A DNA stretch of 64,000 bases, from the NCBI RefSeq assembly GCF_001021065.1, contig NZ_CP011546.1, positions 310,001-374,000 on the forward strand. The letters run 5' to 3'. Below, piece by piece: positions 33,175 to 42,662 of this stretch; the first letter of the stretch is position 1, and every line of letters starts with the position of its first letter. Under the pieces are notes generated by a model. It was given only the letters and a program-made list of their open reading frames with translations. It made no database searches and was not told the DNA's origin. The translations under genes and the position numbers were made by a program. This stretch comes from Corynebacterium uterequi. GTDB lineage: Bacteria > Actinomycetota > Actinomycetes > Mycobacteriales > Mycobacteriaceae.

Positions 33175-33917
33175 TGGGCCAGAAGATTCATCCTCACGGC
33201 CTCCGACTGGGCATTACCGCCGACTGGAAGACCCACTGGTTCGCCGAGAAGAACTACTCGGAGTACGTCGCTGAGGACATCAAGATCCGCGAGTACCTGT
33301 CCAAGGGCCTCGAGCGCGCCGGCATCGCCGACGTCGTCATCGAGCGCACCCGGGACCGCGTGCGGGTGGACATCCACACCGCCCGTCCGGGCATCGTCAT
33401 CGGCCGCCGCGGCGCCGAGGCTGATCGCATCCGCCGTGGCCTGGAGAAGCTGACGGGCAAGATGGTTGCCCTCAACATCCTCGAGGTCAAGCAGATCGAC
33501 GCCAACGCCACCCTCGTTGCTCAGTCCATCGCCGAGCAGCTGGTCAACCGCGTTGCCTTCCGTCGCGCTATGCGCAAGGCCATCCAGTCCGCCATGCGCC
33601 AGCCGCAGGTCAAGGGCATCAAGGTCGTCTGCTCCGGTCGTCTGGGCGGCGCCGACATGTCCCGCGTCGAGCGCTACCACGAGGGCCGCGTTCCGCTGCA
33701 CACCCTGCGCGCCGAGATCGACTACGGCGTTGCCGAGGCGGCGACCACCTTCGGTCGCATCGGCATCAAGGTGTGGATCTACAAGGGCGACGTCGTCGGC
33801 GGCGTCCGTGAGTCCGAGCTGAACGCACCGTCCGAGCGCGGCGGCCGCGGTCGTAACGACCGTCGTCCGCGCCGCGGCGGCCAGCGTCGTCAGCGCGCTG
33901 AGAAGAAGGAGAGCTAA
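33174..33917 (+). CDS. rpsC: 30S ribosomal protein S3
   Basis: 247 residues. The KH domain ([20 protein letters not shown]) binds rRNA and the C-terminal domain forms part of the mRNA entry tunnel. The C-terminal tail is an Arg/Gly-rich low-complexity stretch ([20 protein letters not shown]), common in actinobacterial S3. Overlaps rplV by one base. Confidence 0.97.
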   Translation: MGQKIHPHGLRLGITADWKTHWFAEKNYSEYVAEDIKIREYLSKGLERAGIADVVIERTRDRVRVDIHTARPGIVIGRRGAEADRIRRGLEKLTGKMVALNILEVKQIDANATLVAQSIAEQLVNRVAFRRAMRKAIQSAMRQPQVKGIKVVCSGRLGGADMSRVERYHEGRVPLHTLRAEIDYGVAEAATTFGRIGIKVWIYKGDVVGGVRESELNAPSERGGRGRNDRRPRRGGQRRQRAEKKES

Positions 33918-33922
33918 CCACC

Positions 33923-34339
33923 ATGCTTATCCCGAAGCGCGTCAAGTACCGTCGCCAGCACCGTCCTACCCGTAGCGGTGTCTCCAAGGGCGGTAACCGC
34001 GTGTCCTACGGTGACTACGGCATCCAGGCCCTCGAGCCGGCCTACGTCACCAACCGTCAGATCGAGGCCGCTCGTATTGCGATCAACCGCCACGTCAAGC
34101 GCGGCGGCAAGGTCTGGATCAACATCTTCCCGGACCGTCCGCTGACCCAGAAGCCGCTCGGCGTGCGTATGGGTTCCGGTAAGGGCCCGGTTGAGAAGTG
34201 GGTGGCTAACGTCAAGCCGGGCCGCATCCTCTTCGAGATGTCTTACCCGAACGAGGCCGTTGCTCTGGAGGCCCTGCGCCGCGCTGGCCAGAAGCTTCCC
34301 TGCAAGGTCCGCATCATCAAGAAGGAGGACCAGTTCTAA
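33923..34339 (+). CDS. rplP: 50S ribosomal protein L16
   Basis: 138 residues. Organises the A-site finger region of the 50[40 protein letters not shown] and [19 protein letters not shown] are all intact. Last base shared with rpmC. Confidence 0.98.
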   Translation: MLIPKRVKYRRQHRPTRSGVSKGGNRVSYGDYGIQALEPAYVTNRQIEAARIAINRHVKRGGKVWINIFPDRPLTQKPLGVRMGSGKGPVEKWVANVKPGRILFEMSYPNEAVALEALRRAGQKLPCKVRIIKKEDQF

Positions 34340-34569
34340 TGGCTACCGGTACCCCCGCATCCGAGTTCCGCGAGCTCAGCAACGAGGACCTGACCGCCCG
34401 CCTGGCCGAGGCCAAGGAAGAGCTGTTCAACCTCCGTTTCCAGCTGGCCACCGGCCAGCTGACCAACAACCGTCGTATCGGCGCCGTCAAGCGTGACATC
34501 GCCCGCATCCTCACCATCCTGCGTGAGCGCGAGCTGGGCCTGTCCTCCGCCCCGGGAGCTGATCAGTAA
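34339..34569 (+). CDS. rpmC: 50S ribosomal protein L29
   Basis: 76 residues, a helical hairpin protein next to L23 at the tunnel exit. [20 protein letters not shown] and [19 protein letters not shown] are typical. The C-terminus has about ten extra residues ([10 protein letters not shown]) compared with short L29 forms. One-base overlaps on both sides. Confidence 0.97.
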   Translation: MATGTPASEFRELSNEDLTARLAEAKEELFNLRFQLATGQLTNNRRIGAVKRDIARILTILRERELGLSSAPGADQ

Positions 34570-34850
34570 TGAGCGAGAACAACGTGACTGAAACCAAGCA
34601 GCAGGGCGCCCGCAAGGTCCGCATCGGCTACGTCGTTTCTGACAAGATGCAGAAGACGATCGTCGTCGAGCTCGAAGACCGCAAGCGTCACGCCCTCTAC
34701 GGCAAGATCATGCGGACCAACAAGAAGGTCAAGGCGCACGACGAGAACGAGATCGCCGGCATCGGCGACCGCGTTCGCATCGAGGAGACTCGTCCGCTGT
34801 CCAAGGACAAGCACTTCCGCCTCGTCGAGATCATCGAGAAGGCTAAGTAA
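34569..34850 (+). CDS. rpsQ: 30S ribosomal protein S17
   Basis: 93 residues. OB-fold primary 16S binder; [20 protein letters not shown] and [20 protein letters not shown] (the typical S17 signature) are intact. An extra N-terminal tail ([14 protein letters not shown]) is present. Last gene of the S10 operon; a strong terminator follows, separating it from rplN 13 kb downstream. Confidence 0.98.
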   Translation: MSENNVTETKQQGARKVRIGYVVSDKMQKTIVVELEDRKRHALYGKIMRTNKKVKAHDENEIAGIGDRVRIEETRPLSKDKHFRLVEIIEKAK

Positions 34851-34885
34851 CGCCTCCTAGCTGCTCCTAAGCAGCTATGACGCAC

Positions 34886-34919
34886 AAGCGGCCCCCGCCT
34901 GAAGGTTGGGGGCCGCTTT
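34886..34919 (+). terminator. Rho-independent terminator after rpsQ
   Basis: Stem AAGCGGCCCCC / GGGGGCCGCTT with an 11-nt loop and a short T-run (TTTCG). Confidence 0.88.
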
Positions 34920-35004
34920 CGTCGTTTCAGTCGCCGCGCATATGAGCAACCTAGGGTTTAGGCTTTAAGGAAAACCAATCGACGTCGCTAGCAGGAGGAA
35001 AATT

Positions 35005-35622
35005 GTGAAGCGTTTTCTTGGCAGTCTCGTCGCATTGTCCGTCCTAGCTGCTGGTTGTTCTGGCCCGGGTGATGCTGGTCTCGATTCAACGCAGCCTGAA
35101 CCGGGCACCGCAGCGCCCATCAACACAACGACCAACACGCGAACCGTTGAGCCGGCCCCTAGTGATGAACCTCTGACCGCGGAGGAAGCATTTGCCCCAG
35201 TTTTCCACAACCCGGCTGCCTACGCCGCAGTGAGCCAGCACGAGTTGTTCGTGCCCGACGGCACGTACTCCTATGCTTTCGCTGATGTCACGGGCGACGG
35301 CGTCGCGGAGATGCTGTTGAAGACGGACGGCCATCCTTTCGCCCCCATCAAGGTGCTCGTCGCTGCCGATGGCGGTGTGGTTCCCATCGGTGGCTATGTC
35401 GTCGACGGAGCCGCCGAAGCCGGGGGTGGGCGTATGTCTGTCAGGGCATCGCAGACAGGGCGCGGCATCTACCAGATTTCCGGGAACTCGGCGCAGCCTG
35501 ATTGGAAACATGAGCTGTTTGGCGTGGTCAACGGCAACCTGGAAACGCTGGAAACTCAACCCATCGGCTTTGATGAGGAACTTCCGGATTACGTTCAGAT
35601 CGCTTGGCTAGATATCCACTAG
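35005..35622 (+). CDS. Secreted lipoprotein, unknown function
   Basis: 205 residues from GTG behind AGGAGG. Short signal peptide with lipobox LAAG-C (Cys18), then a Thr/Pro-rich linker. The domain contains YAFADVTGDGVAEMLLKT, an FG-GAP/VCBS-like DxTGDG-x-x-E/D calcium-loop motif, once only. No enzymatic motif recognised. Independent gene between the S10 terminator and the convergent ABC/two-component operon. Confidence 0.7.
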   Translation: MKRFLGSLVALSVLAAGCSGPGDAGLDSTQPEPGTAAPINTTTNTRTVEPAPSDEPLTAEEAFAPVFHNPAAYAAVSQHELFVPDGTYSYAFADVTGDGVAEMLLKTDGHPFAPIKVLVAADGGVVPIGGYVVDGAAEAGGGRMSVRASQTGRGIYQISGNSAQPDWKHELFGVVNGNLETLETQPIGFDEELPDYVQIAWLDIH

Positions 35623-35695
35623 CCCGGCATCCTCGGCGCGCGCTAGCGGGCCCCACTGGGCGCGCGCCAGGTCAACGCATCTCGCCCGCTCAAAC

Positions 35696-37135
35696 TCAGG
35701 CGCGAAGCCGATAGCTTGGGGCGGTCGCCGCCATCGCTACTGCGGTGAGCAGGGTTGCGCATCCGCCGGCCAGCACCCAGAACTGCGGATAGTCGCCCAT
35801 ACGGAACACCCACGCCCACAGCCCACTCCACCCCAGCCAGCTACCTAGCGGGAAGCTGCAGCTCACCAGGCTCCACACCAGCACAATCAACGACACAGCT
35901 AGCGACGTACCCACCGATACGCTGGCCAATAGGAAGGTGACCGCCACGATCATGGCCGTGCCGGCGGGGGCGACGATGAGCTGGTACGGGCCGGCGCCTG
36001 CGCACACCCCACCAGCAACCACCGCTGCCGCGGTGAAACAGGCGGCGACGGCGGTGGTCACAGGGAGGAGCATCCTCCGGCTGCGGCGGTAGCTCAGTGC
36101 TGGCCAGGCCGCGCCGTGGGTGGTCCAGGCGGTGATCCCGGTGATGGTCGCAGCGATCGGGAGTGCGCCTAAAGCCCACATGGTAGAGGACACGGTCGGC
36201 CCCCACACCACGCGCACGAGTACGAGAAGCAGGCACATAATCACAGCAAGAAAGACCCACACGCGCCACGGCAGGGCGACGCTCATCGCACGCACAAAGC
36301 TGCGGCGAGTCTGCGTCGGCAACCGATCCCGGACCAGGTCCGAACTGTGATTCCGGGAGGGTGCCTGCCCCCCTAACAGGCGTGAGCCGGCGCTGCCCCG
36401 GGCTGGCGAGGTGGCCCACACCGACACCACAGCACAGCCCACACCAAGCGCCAAATAGAGCACCAACGGCGCGACGACGGGATAATCCAGCACCGCCTCC
36501 CCGGGCAGCGCCAACACGGAGTTCGCGTGGATGGCGAACGTCGGCAAGGTGGGGATAAGCGGCCACGTCCACGGTTGCCAGAACCAGGTGCCGGCGTCGA
36601 CGGCCGGTTCTGTGGTCAGCGGGGCGGCTACGGACATCGCCAACCCGAGCACGAGCGATGCGATCAGACCCCAACTACCAGCGGGCAGTGACCGGCACAG
36701 GGCGACACCCAGCGCGTAACTCGCGACGAACACCACGGATTCGACCGCGGTGAAAACGAGCACTGGCATCGTGAAACCGACAACTGGCACGGCCGCTAGC
36801 ACATGGCCCAGGACGGCGTAGCCGCTCACCACCAGCAGCCGGGCATATAACTCCAGGCCGGGTCGGCATCGTCGCCACCTAAGCCCGCCGCCTCGCAGCG
36901 TTCGTTCGCGTCGATCAGCCAGGGCTGCGCTGGCCAGGGCCAGCGGGACGATAATTCCCACCGGGTAGATATGCAGCGGGGCTAGGGAATCCGAGACCGT
37001 CGCCCCGGAAAGGTTAAGCACGCCGGCGAGTAGCCCGACGGCGAGGATGATGAGTGGAAGGTAGAAGGAGAAGCTGCGGTAGCTGCGCAGAAACTCCGCC
37101 CGAAGGTAAGCGCCCAGGCCGGGGGAGTGATTCAT
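35696..37135 (-). CDS. ABC transporter permease (ABC-2 / lantibiotic-type)
   Basis: 479 residues with about twelve hydrophobic segments arranged in two similar halves, each beginning with an Arg-rich cytoplasmic stretch (YLRAEFLRSYRSFSFYLP; RRSFVRAMSVALPWRVWVF). Overlaps the ATPase gene by 4 bp (ATGA). The pair resembles bacteriocin/bacitracin-resistance or lantibiotic-immunity exporters (BcrAB-like); substrate unknown. Last gene of a four-gene minus-strand operon with a histidine kinase and response regulator. Confidence 0.75.
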   Translation of the reverse strand: MNHSPGLGAYLRAEFLRSYRSFSFYLPLIILAVGLLAGVLNLSGATVSDSLAPLHIYPVGIIVPLALASAALADRRERTLRGGGLRWRRCRPGLELYARLLVVSGYAVLGHVLAAVPVVGFTMPVLVFTAVESVVFVASYALGVALCRSLPAGSWGLIASLVLGLAMSVAAPLTTEPAVDAGTWFWQPWTWPLIPTLPTFAIHANSVLALPGEAVLDYPVVAPLVLYLALGVGCAVVSVWATSPARGSAGSRLLGGQAPSRNHSSDLVRDRLPTQTRRSFVRAMSVALPWRVWVFLAVIMCLLLVLVRVVWGPTVSSTMWALGALPIAATITGITAWTTHGAAWPALSYRRSRRMLLPVTTAVAACFTAAAVVAGGVCAGAGPYQLIVAPAGTAMIVAVTFLLASVSVGTSLAVSLIVLVWSLVSCSFPLGSWLGWSGLWAWVFRMGDYPQFWVLAGGCATLLTAVAMAATAPSYRLRA

Positions 37136-37833
37136 CGCCGCTCACCCGAAACGAGCCGGAAGAAGGCGGACTCAAGGCCGTCGACGGTGTCCGCGAGGCT
37201 GTCCAAGGGTCCCTCGAACACCAGCCGGCCGGAAGCGAGGACGCCGATGTCGTCGACCATGTGCGCGACCTCCCCGAGCTGGTGGGAGGAGATGAGCACA
37301 GTTTTGCCCTCGTTGGCCAGGCACCGAATAAGCTCGCGTAGTTCGACGATGCCCTGGGGGTCCAACCCATTTTGAGGTTCGTCCAAGATGAGCAGCGGCG
37401 GATCGGTGAGCAGGGCGATCGCGATAGCCAGGCGCACCTTCATACCGGTGGAGAAGGCGCCGGCGCGGGTGCGGCCGGCGTCGAGGCCGACGATGCCGAG
37501 AACCTCGTCGATACGTGCCGGATCGGTGCCGGTAATGAGCGCGTGGACGAGGAGGTTACGCCGCGCCGACAGCTGCGGATAGAGCGCGGGGCCGTTGACG
37601 GTGGCACCGACGTCACGCAGGTCGACCGGACGGCCGTCGAACTCGATTGTTCCCTGGTAGGGCACAAGGCCAAGGACGGCGTTGAAGAGGGTGGATTTGC
37701 CGGCGCCGTTGAGCCCCAGCAGGCCGTAGACGCGGCCCGCGCCCGCGGTGAGATAAAGGTGGTCAAGGACCCGGTGACGGCCATAGCTGCTGCTCACATC
37801 GCGAAGCGATAGGCCAAGAGAGGAGGTGTTCAT
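37132..37833 (-). CDS. ABC transporter ATP-binding protein
   Basis: 233 residues from ATG (37833-37831). Walker A GLNGAGKST (40-48), signature FSTGMKVRLAIA (the variant seen in BcrA-type ATPases instead of LSGGQ), Walker B LLILDEP followed by QNGLDPQG, where Q replaces the usual T/N before N-GLD, and the H-loop ISSHQ. The open frame extends 84 codons upstream across the operator palindromes, but that part reads through non-coding DNA. Pairs with the 479-residue permease. Confidence 0.85.
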   Translation of the reverse strand: MNTSSLGLSLRDVSSSYGRHRVLDHLYLTAGAGRVYGLLGLNGAGKSTLFNAVLGLVPYQGTIEFDGRPVDLRDVGATVNGPALYPQLSARRNLLVHALITGTDPARIDEVLGIVGLDAGRTRAGAFSTGMKVRLAIAIALLTDPPLLILDEPQNGLDPQGIVELRELIRCLANEGKTVLISSHQLGEVAHMVDDIGVLASGRLVFEGPLDSLADTVDGLESAFFRLVSGERR

Positions 37834-37867
37834 GGTCTCGACGCTAAGGCCGGTGGATTGTGGGCAC

Positions 37868-37913
37868 ATCCTTCCCAGGAAGGGATTTCGGGAAAGATCC
37901 TCCCTAGGGAGGA
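37868..37913 (-). promoter_or_regulatory. Two palindromes upstream of the ABC genes: candidate operators
   Basis: TCCTCCCTAGGGAGGA (37898-37913) is a perfect 16-bp palindrome. CCTTCC-CA-GGAAGG (37870-37883) is a second inverted repeat 29 bp away centre to centre. They lie between the response regulator stop and the ATPase start, the usual place for binding of the cognate LuxR-type regulator. A weak terminator role for the first palindrome is possible, but it lacks a T-run. Confidence 0.5.
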
Positions 37914-37931
37914 GACCCAAAACGGGAAGAC

Positions 37932-38657
37932 CTAGCGCACAAGCCCACGCCGGGCTGCCCAGATCACGAGTCCCACCCGGTCTCGGGTGCCGGTCTTGCC
38001 TAAAATGGCCTTGACGTGGGATTTCACTGTGGTTTCTGCGATGAACAGGCGGCGGGCGATGTCCTTGTTGCTCAGCCCCTCGCACACCAAACCCAGGACT
38101 TCAGCCTCCCGGGAGGTGAGGTTCGCGACTGGGAGGCCGGCGGCAGGAGGTGGGGCCGGGTGGCGGGGTCGGGCCTGGCGAGGTTGGCGGACCCGGCGCA
38201 GAATCATCGGCGTGACCGCCGGATCGAGGAAGCCCTCGCCGGCGGCGACGCGTCGCAGCGCCTGCAGCAACACGGCCGGCTCTGAGTCCTTGAGCAGGAA
38301 GCCAGCAGCACCGGCTTCCAGGGCGGTCACCACGAGCTCCTCCTCGCGAAAGGTGGTGAGAACGAGCACGCGAGACAACGCTGCGCTGGTGATCTGTTGC
38401 GTGGCGATGACCCCCGCGGCGCGGGAATCGGCGGCGCGAGGATCGACGCCGCGGAGGTTGGTGCCGTGAGGCCCGGCTCCGAGTGGCATGCGTAGGTCCA
38501 TGATCGTCACGGTGGGACGGTGGGTTCGGACCGCTTCGACGGCCGCGGCGGCGTCGCCCGCTACGGCCAGGACCTCCATGTCCGGCTGGGACCCGATGAG
38601 AGCGGCGAAGGCGGCACGGATCATAGGCTGGTCCTCGGCGATGACGACGCTTATCAT
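37932..38657 (-). CDS. NarL/LuxR-family response regulator
   Basis: 241 residues. Receiver domain with acidic pocket E8-D9 and phosphoacceptor D54 (TIMDLRMP), conserved T in LTTF and K in FLLKDSE. About 20 extra residues (AGPHGTNLRGVDPRAADSRA) follow the phosphorylation loop, longer than usual. The C-terminal HTH is canonical (LTSREAEVLGLVCEGLSNKD ... ETTVKSHVKAILGKTG). Start overlaps the kinase gene by 4 bp. Likely controls the downstream ABC exporter through the palindromes at 37868-37913. Confidence 0.88.
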   Translation of the reverse strand: MISVVIAEDQPMIRAAFAALIGSQPDMEVLAVAGDAAAAVEAVRTHRPTVTIMDLRMPLGAGPHGTNLRGVDPRAADSRAAGVIATQQITSAALSRVLVLTTFREEELVVTALEAGAAGFLLKDSEPAVLLQALRRVAAGEGFLDPAVTPMILRRVRQPRQARPRHPAPPPAAGLPVANLTSREAEVLGLVCEGLSNKDIARRLFIAETTVKSHVKAILGKTGTRDRVGLVIWAARRGLVR

Positions 38658-39817
38658 GGCGTGACCTCGATGCGTAGGCGAAACACCCCGTCGACGATCT
38701 CGGCAGTGAGGCTGCCGCCGAGGTCCTCGACGCGCTCAGTGAGACCGGCCAGGCCCCGGCCCCCAGACTGGCCCTCGGATTGGGTGGCACTCGCATCGCC
38801 AGCTAGGCCGGATCCGCCTACCGTATTGGTAGCCGTGACGGTGAAGGCGTCGCCCTGCACGGCGACGGTGACCCTGCCGTCGCCGTCGCCGTGCTTGCTG
38901 AGGTTGGTCACCGCTTCTTGAACACTGCGCACGAGTACGAGGCGGCGCGCTAAGGGCCAGTCGGCGGCGCGGTCGAGATCCTCCGTGGCAGGGGCGGTGG
39001 TGCTCACAGCCGCCGGCACGTGGCTGAGGATCTTCGGTATCTCTCGTGGGTCGGCAGCGGCCGCGTCGGAGTCGCTGGCCAAGGCGTCGATGAGCGCTCG
39101 GATGTCAGCCAAGGCGTCCGCAGCGGTTCGGGTTATATCGACGAGGGCCTCGCGGTGGCCAGTGGTTTGCTCGCCGAGGAAGAGCGCAGTTTGGGCCCGC
39201 ACGGAGATGGCGGTGAGGCCGTGGCCGACGACGTCGTGCAGGTCGCGGGATAGCGCGAGGCGTTCGGCTTGGGCGCGATCCCTATATTCGGTTTCCCGCC
39301 GCTCGGCGGCGAGGCGCTGTTGGTTCGGGATGAGGTAGGCGAGCACGATGATGACCGCCGCGGGGGTGCCGAACACGACGATGCGCCACGGGGCGAAGCC
39401 AGCGGTGGAGGTAGCTACGAGGACGGCCGGGTTAAGCGTCGCTCCGATCACGCCGAGCAATACGCCGGCGACGGCCCACCGCCGCTGAGGTTCGCGGCGC
39501 GAAACCGCCCACAGGCTCAGCGGCGCGGCGAAAAGGACTAGGCTCAGCCCGAGGTTGACCGGGCTGGCGGCGACGAGCGCGGCGTAGGCGGCGAAGGTGG
39601 CATACACGGCGACGAACGACAACCGGACGCGGCGGGTGCGCAGCGCGATCGCGCCGGCGATAAGTACGTGGCAGGCGGTGTCAGCCACGTACCAGGGGAG
39701 GGGGCCGAACTCGGCGATGCGCAGCGCCGGCATGACACTGATGAGGGCGAAGACGGCTGCGTAGGCGGCGTCGATCCGCGGCGTCGGCGGCACAGCGGTG
39801 GTTTCCAGGCGCACCAT
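38654..39817 (-). CDS. Sensor histidine kinase (HisKA_3 type)
   Basis: 387 residues. Five or so N-terminal transmembrane helices without a large external loop (an intramembrane-sensing layout), a linker (NQQRLAAERRETEYRDRAQA), the dimerisation/phosphoacceptor motif SRDLHDVVGHG with His194, an N-box in QEAVTNLSKHG and a G-box GRGLAGLTERV. Cognate to the response regulator encoded with a 4-bp overlap. Such kinases often respond to cell-wall antibiotics together with the neighbouring ABC exporter. Confidence 0.87.
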   Translation of the reverse strand: MVRLETTAVPPTPRIDAAYAAVFALISVMPALRIAEFGPLPWYVADTACHVLIAGAIALRTRRVRLSFVAVYATFAAYAALVAASPVNLGLSLVLFAAPLSLWAVSRREPQRRWAVAGVLLGVIGATLNPAVLVATSTAGFAPWRIVVFGTPAAVIIVLAYLIPNQQRLAAERRETEYRDRAQAERLALSRDLHDVVGHGLTAISVRAQTALFLGEQTTGHREALVDITRTAADALADIRALIDALASDSDAAAADPREIPKILSHVPAAVSTTAPATEDLDRAADWPLARRLVLVRSVQEAVTNLSKHGDGDGRVTVAVQGDAFTVTATNTVGGSGLAGDASATQSEGQSGGRGLAGLTERVEDLGGSLTAEIVDGVFRLRIEVTP

Positions 39818-40085
39818 GATCGACCAGCCTAATCGACGTCAATGGCAGCAGGGGCAGCGGCGGATGCCACCTCGGGGAAACATCAAGTAATACTTAGAGA
39901 TTTTCCGGAGAAATACCTTAGGATTAAAGGAACAACAGCGTCTAAGGGGCGCGGCGGAGCTCACTCACCAGCCGCGTCCTCATCGTGGCGCACCCGAGAT
40001 CAGCAGGAGACCAGACGGCGAGTAACACCCGGCGTGCCAGCACGCGGGGCGATCTCGCCTTGACGTGATAGGAAACGATAACCCT
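39818..40085. promoter_or_regulatory. Divergent intergenic region of kinase operon and nirBD
   Basis: 268 bp, no gene seen. It holds the small palindrome AAGTA-A-TACTT (39885-39895) and a -10-like TAGGAT (39919-39924) directed toward nirB. The region 39870-39930 is noticeably AT-rich compared with its surroundings. Candidate regulator site for nitrogen or oxygen control; the regulator is not identifiable from sequence. Confidence 0.35.
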
Positions 40086-42632
40086 ATGACAAGACACAGC
40101 ACCGAGGTCCGCACGGCCGACGTCGTCGTCATCGGATTCGGCATGGTAGGCCACCGCTTCGCCGAGCTCTACGCCGCAGCGAAGCCCGAGGATTCGATCG
40201 TCATCATCGGCCGGGAAGACGACCCGGCCTACGACCGCGTCCACTTGTCCAGCTACGTGGGCGCGTGGGACCGCAGCGCCCTGTACCTCGGGCAGCTGCC
40301 CGACAACGTCACCTGGATCAAAGGCCGCGCCGACTCCGTCAAACCCGAGGTCAAGGAAGTGGTGCTGCGCGACGGCCGGGTCGTCAAGTACGACGAGCTC
40401 GTCTTCGCCACGGGATCACGGCCCTTCATCCCGCGCCTGCCGGGCAACGATAAGCCGCAGGTCCACCAGTACCGCACCCTCGACGACCTCGACGGCCTGC
40501 GTGCCGCCGTCGAGGGCGTGGTGGGAACCCACGGTGAGTGCACGGCGGTCGTCATCGGCGGCGGTCTGCTCGGACTAGAGGCGGCCAACGCGCTGCAGCA
40601 CCTGGGGGCGAAAACGCACGTCGTCGAGATGGCCCCACGGCTCATGCCGCTGCAGGTCGACGACGCCGGCGGTGAGCTGCTCCACGACGCTATCCGCGAG
40701 CTCGGCGTGGAGGTGCACGTCGGCGCCGCCTCCCGGGAGATCGTCGACGACCCGGCTCGCGCCGGGGGAGTGATCCTCGACCTGGGTGACAAGGGTGCCA
40801 TCAACTGCGACCTGGTGGTGTTCTCTGCCGGCATTCGCCCGCGGGACTCCCTCGGCCCCGACGCCGGCCTGGAACTCGGTCCCCGCGGCGGCTTCGCCAC
40901 CGACCGGCAATGCCGCACGTCCATCGACCACATCTCCGCCATCGGCGAGTGCGCCGCCGTCGACGGCAACACCTACGGCCTCGTCGCCCCTGGCAACACG
41001 ATGGCCGAGATCGTTGCCATGCGCCTGGCCGGCACCCCGCGGCCGGACTTCGAAGACCCGGATATGTCCACCAAGCTCAAGCTCATGGGCGTCGACGTCG
41101 CTTCCTTCGGCGATGCCTTCAACGCCGACGAGGGCCGCAAGGAGCTACACATCCAGGACCCCGTGTCCGGCGTGTATAAGAAGCTCATCCTCGACGCCTC
41201 CGGTAAGCGCCTGCTCGGCGGCATCCTCGTCGGCGAGGCGTCGTCGTACTCCATGCTGCGCCCCATGGTGGGCGCAGAGCTGCCCGGGGACCCGGTCTCT
41301 CTCATCGCGCCGGAGTCCGGGGCGGGAACGTCGGCCATCGGCGTCGACGCCCTACCCGACGGCGCCCAGATCTGCTCCTGCAACAATGTCTCCAAGGGCC
41401 AGGTGCGCGACGCCATTGGCCAGGGCTGTCACTCCGTCGAGACGCTCATGGCCGCCACCCGCGCCGGCACCTCGTGCGGATCCTGCGTGCCGCTGCTCAA
41501 GGGAATCCTCGAAGGTGAAGGCATCGAGCAGTCCAAGGCCGTGTGCCCGCACTTCTCGCAGTCCCGCGCCGAGCTCTTCGAGATCGCCCAGGCCACGGGT
41601 ATCGCCGACTTCGGCGAGTTCATCGACCGCTTCGGCCGTGGCGGCGGCTGCGAGGTGTGCAAGCCGACGCTGGCGAGCATCTTCGCCTCCTTGCGCTCCA
41701 GCGATCACGTCCTCGACGGCGAACGCGCCGGGCTGCAGGACACCAACGACCGGATGCTCGGCAACATGCAGAAGAACGGCACCTACTCCGTTATTCCCCG
41801 GATGCCCGCCGGCAACGTCACCGCCGAGCAGCTCATCGAGATCGGCAGGATCGCCAACGACTACGGCCTTTACACCAAGATCACCGGCGCGCAACGCCTC
41901 GCCCTCTTCGGGGCCCGCACCGAGGACCTGCCGCACATTTGGCGCCGGCTCATCGACGTCGGCATGGAATCCGGCCAGGCCTACGGCAAGTCTCTGCGGG
42001 CGGTGAAGTCCTGCGTCGGCACCGACTGGTGCCGCTACGGCCAACAGGATTCCGTTGCTATGGCCGTGCGCCTGGAGATGCGCTATCGGGGCATGCGCTC
42101 CCCGCACAAGTTCAAGATGGGCGTGTCCGGCTGCGCCCGCGAGTGCGCCGAGGCCCGCGGCAAGGACATCGGCGTCATCGCCACGGAAAAGGGCTGGAAC
42201 CTTTACGTCGGCGGCAACGGCGGCGCCACCCCACGCCACGCCGAGCTGCTGGCCGGAGACCTCGACGACGACACGCTGATCCGCTACATCGACCGCTACG
42301 TTGGGTTCTACATCCGCACCGCGGACCGCCTCCAGCGCACCGCGGCGTGGCAGACCTCCTTCGATGGCGGGCTCGACCACATCCGCGACGTCGTCGTCGA
42401 CGACTCCTTGGGAATCGCCGCCGACCTGGAGCGTTTCATGGCAGACCACGTTGAGCATTACACCGACGAATGGGCTGCTACCCTGGCCGACCCCGACAAG
42501 GTGGCCCGATTTGTCAGCTTCATCAACGCCCCCGACACCCCGGACCCCACCGTGCAATTCGAGGAGCACCCGCAAGGCGGGCGCAAGGTCCCGCTGATGA
42601 CCCCGACCGTATCCACCCAGCCGGGCAACTAG
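40086..42632 (+). CDS. nirB: NADH-dependent assimilatory nitrite reductase, large subunit
   Basis: 848 residues from ATG 40086 (AGGAAA upstream; a GTG at 40065 is in frame but poorly placed). Reduces nitrite to ammonium with NADH in the cytoplasm. Order: FAD domain (VVVIGFGMVGHRF), NAD domain (VVIGGGLLGLEAANAL), BFD-like [2Fe-2S] cluster Cys430/432/464/467 (CSCNN, GTSCGSC), then two ferredoxin-like siroheme repeats with the [4Fe-4S]-siroheme ligands Cys643, Cys649 (SCVGTDWC), Cys683 and Cys687 (GCARECAEA). Complete. Followed after 30 bp by nirD. Confidence 0.96.
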   Translation: MTRHSTEVRTADVVVIGFGMVGHRFAELYAAAKPEDSIVIIGREDDPAYDRVHLSSYVGAWDRSALYLGQLPDNVTWIKGRADSVKPEVKEVVLRDGRVVKYDELVFATGSRPFIPRLPGNDKPQVHQYRTLDDLDGLRAAVEGVVGTHGECTAVVIGGGLLGLEAANALQHLGAKTHVVEMAPRLMPLQVDDAGGELLHDAIRELGVEVHVGAASREIVDDPARAGGVILDLGDKGAINCDLVVFSAGIRPRDSLGPDAGLELGPRGGFATDRQCRTSIDHISAIGECAAVDGNTYGLVAPGNTMAEIVAMRLAGTPRPDFEDPDMSTKLKLMGVDVASFGDAFNADEGRKELHIQDPVSGVYKKLILDASGKRLLGGILVGEASSYSMLRPMVGAELPGDPVSLIAPESGAGTSAIGVDALPDGAQICSCNNVSKGQVRDAIGQGCHSVETLMAATRAGTSCGSCVPLLKGILEGEGIEQSKAVCPHFSQSRAELFEIAQATGIADFGEFIDRFGRGGGCEVCKPTLASIFASLRSSDHVLDGERAGLQDTNDRMLGNMQKNGTYSVIPRMPAGNVTAEQLIEIGRIANDYGLYTKITGAQRLALFGARTEDLPHIWRRLIDVGMESGQAYGKSLRAVKSCVGTDWCRYGQQDSVAMAVRLEMRYRGMRSPHKFKMGVSGCARECAEARGKDIGVIATEKGWNLYVGGNGGATPRHAELLAGDLDDDTLIRYIDRYVGFYIRTADRLQRTAAWQTSFDGGLDHIRDVVVDDSLGIAADLERFMADHVEHYTDEWAATLADPDKVARFVSFINAPDTPDPTVQFEEHPQGGRKVPLMTPTVSTQPGN

Positions 42633-42662
42633 GCCTGCCCACCACAAAGAAACGAGGCCACC

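Noticed and set aside
37834..38085. 84-codon extension of the ABC ATPase into the response regulator gene
   Set aside because: It crosses the operator palindromes and the stop of the response regulator; MNTSSLGLSLRDVSSSYG is the natural ABC N-terminus.
35696..39817. A lantibiotic biosynthesis cluster
   Set aside because: Only the HK-RR-ABC resistance-type module is present; no precursor peptide, dehydratase or cyclase gene is visible nearby.
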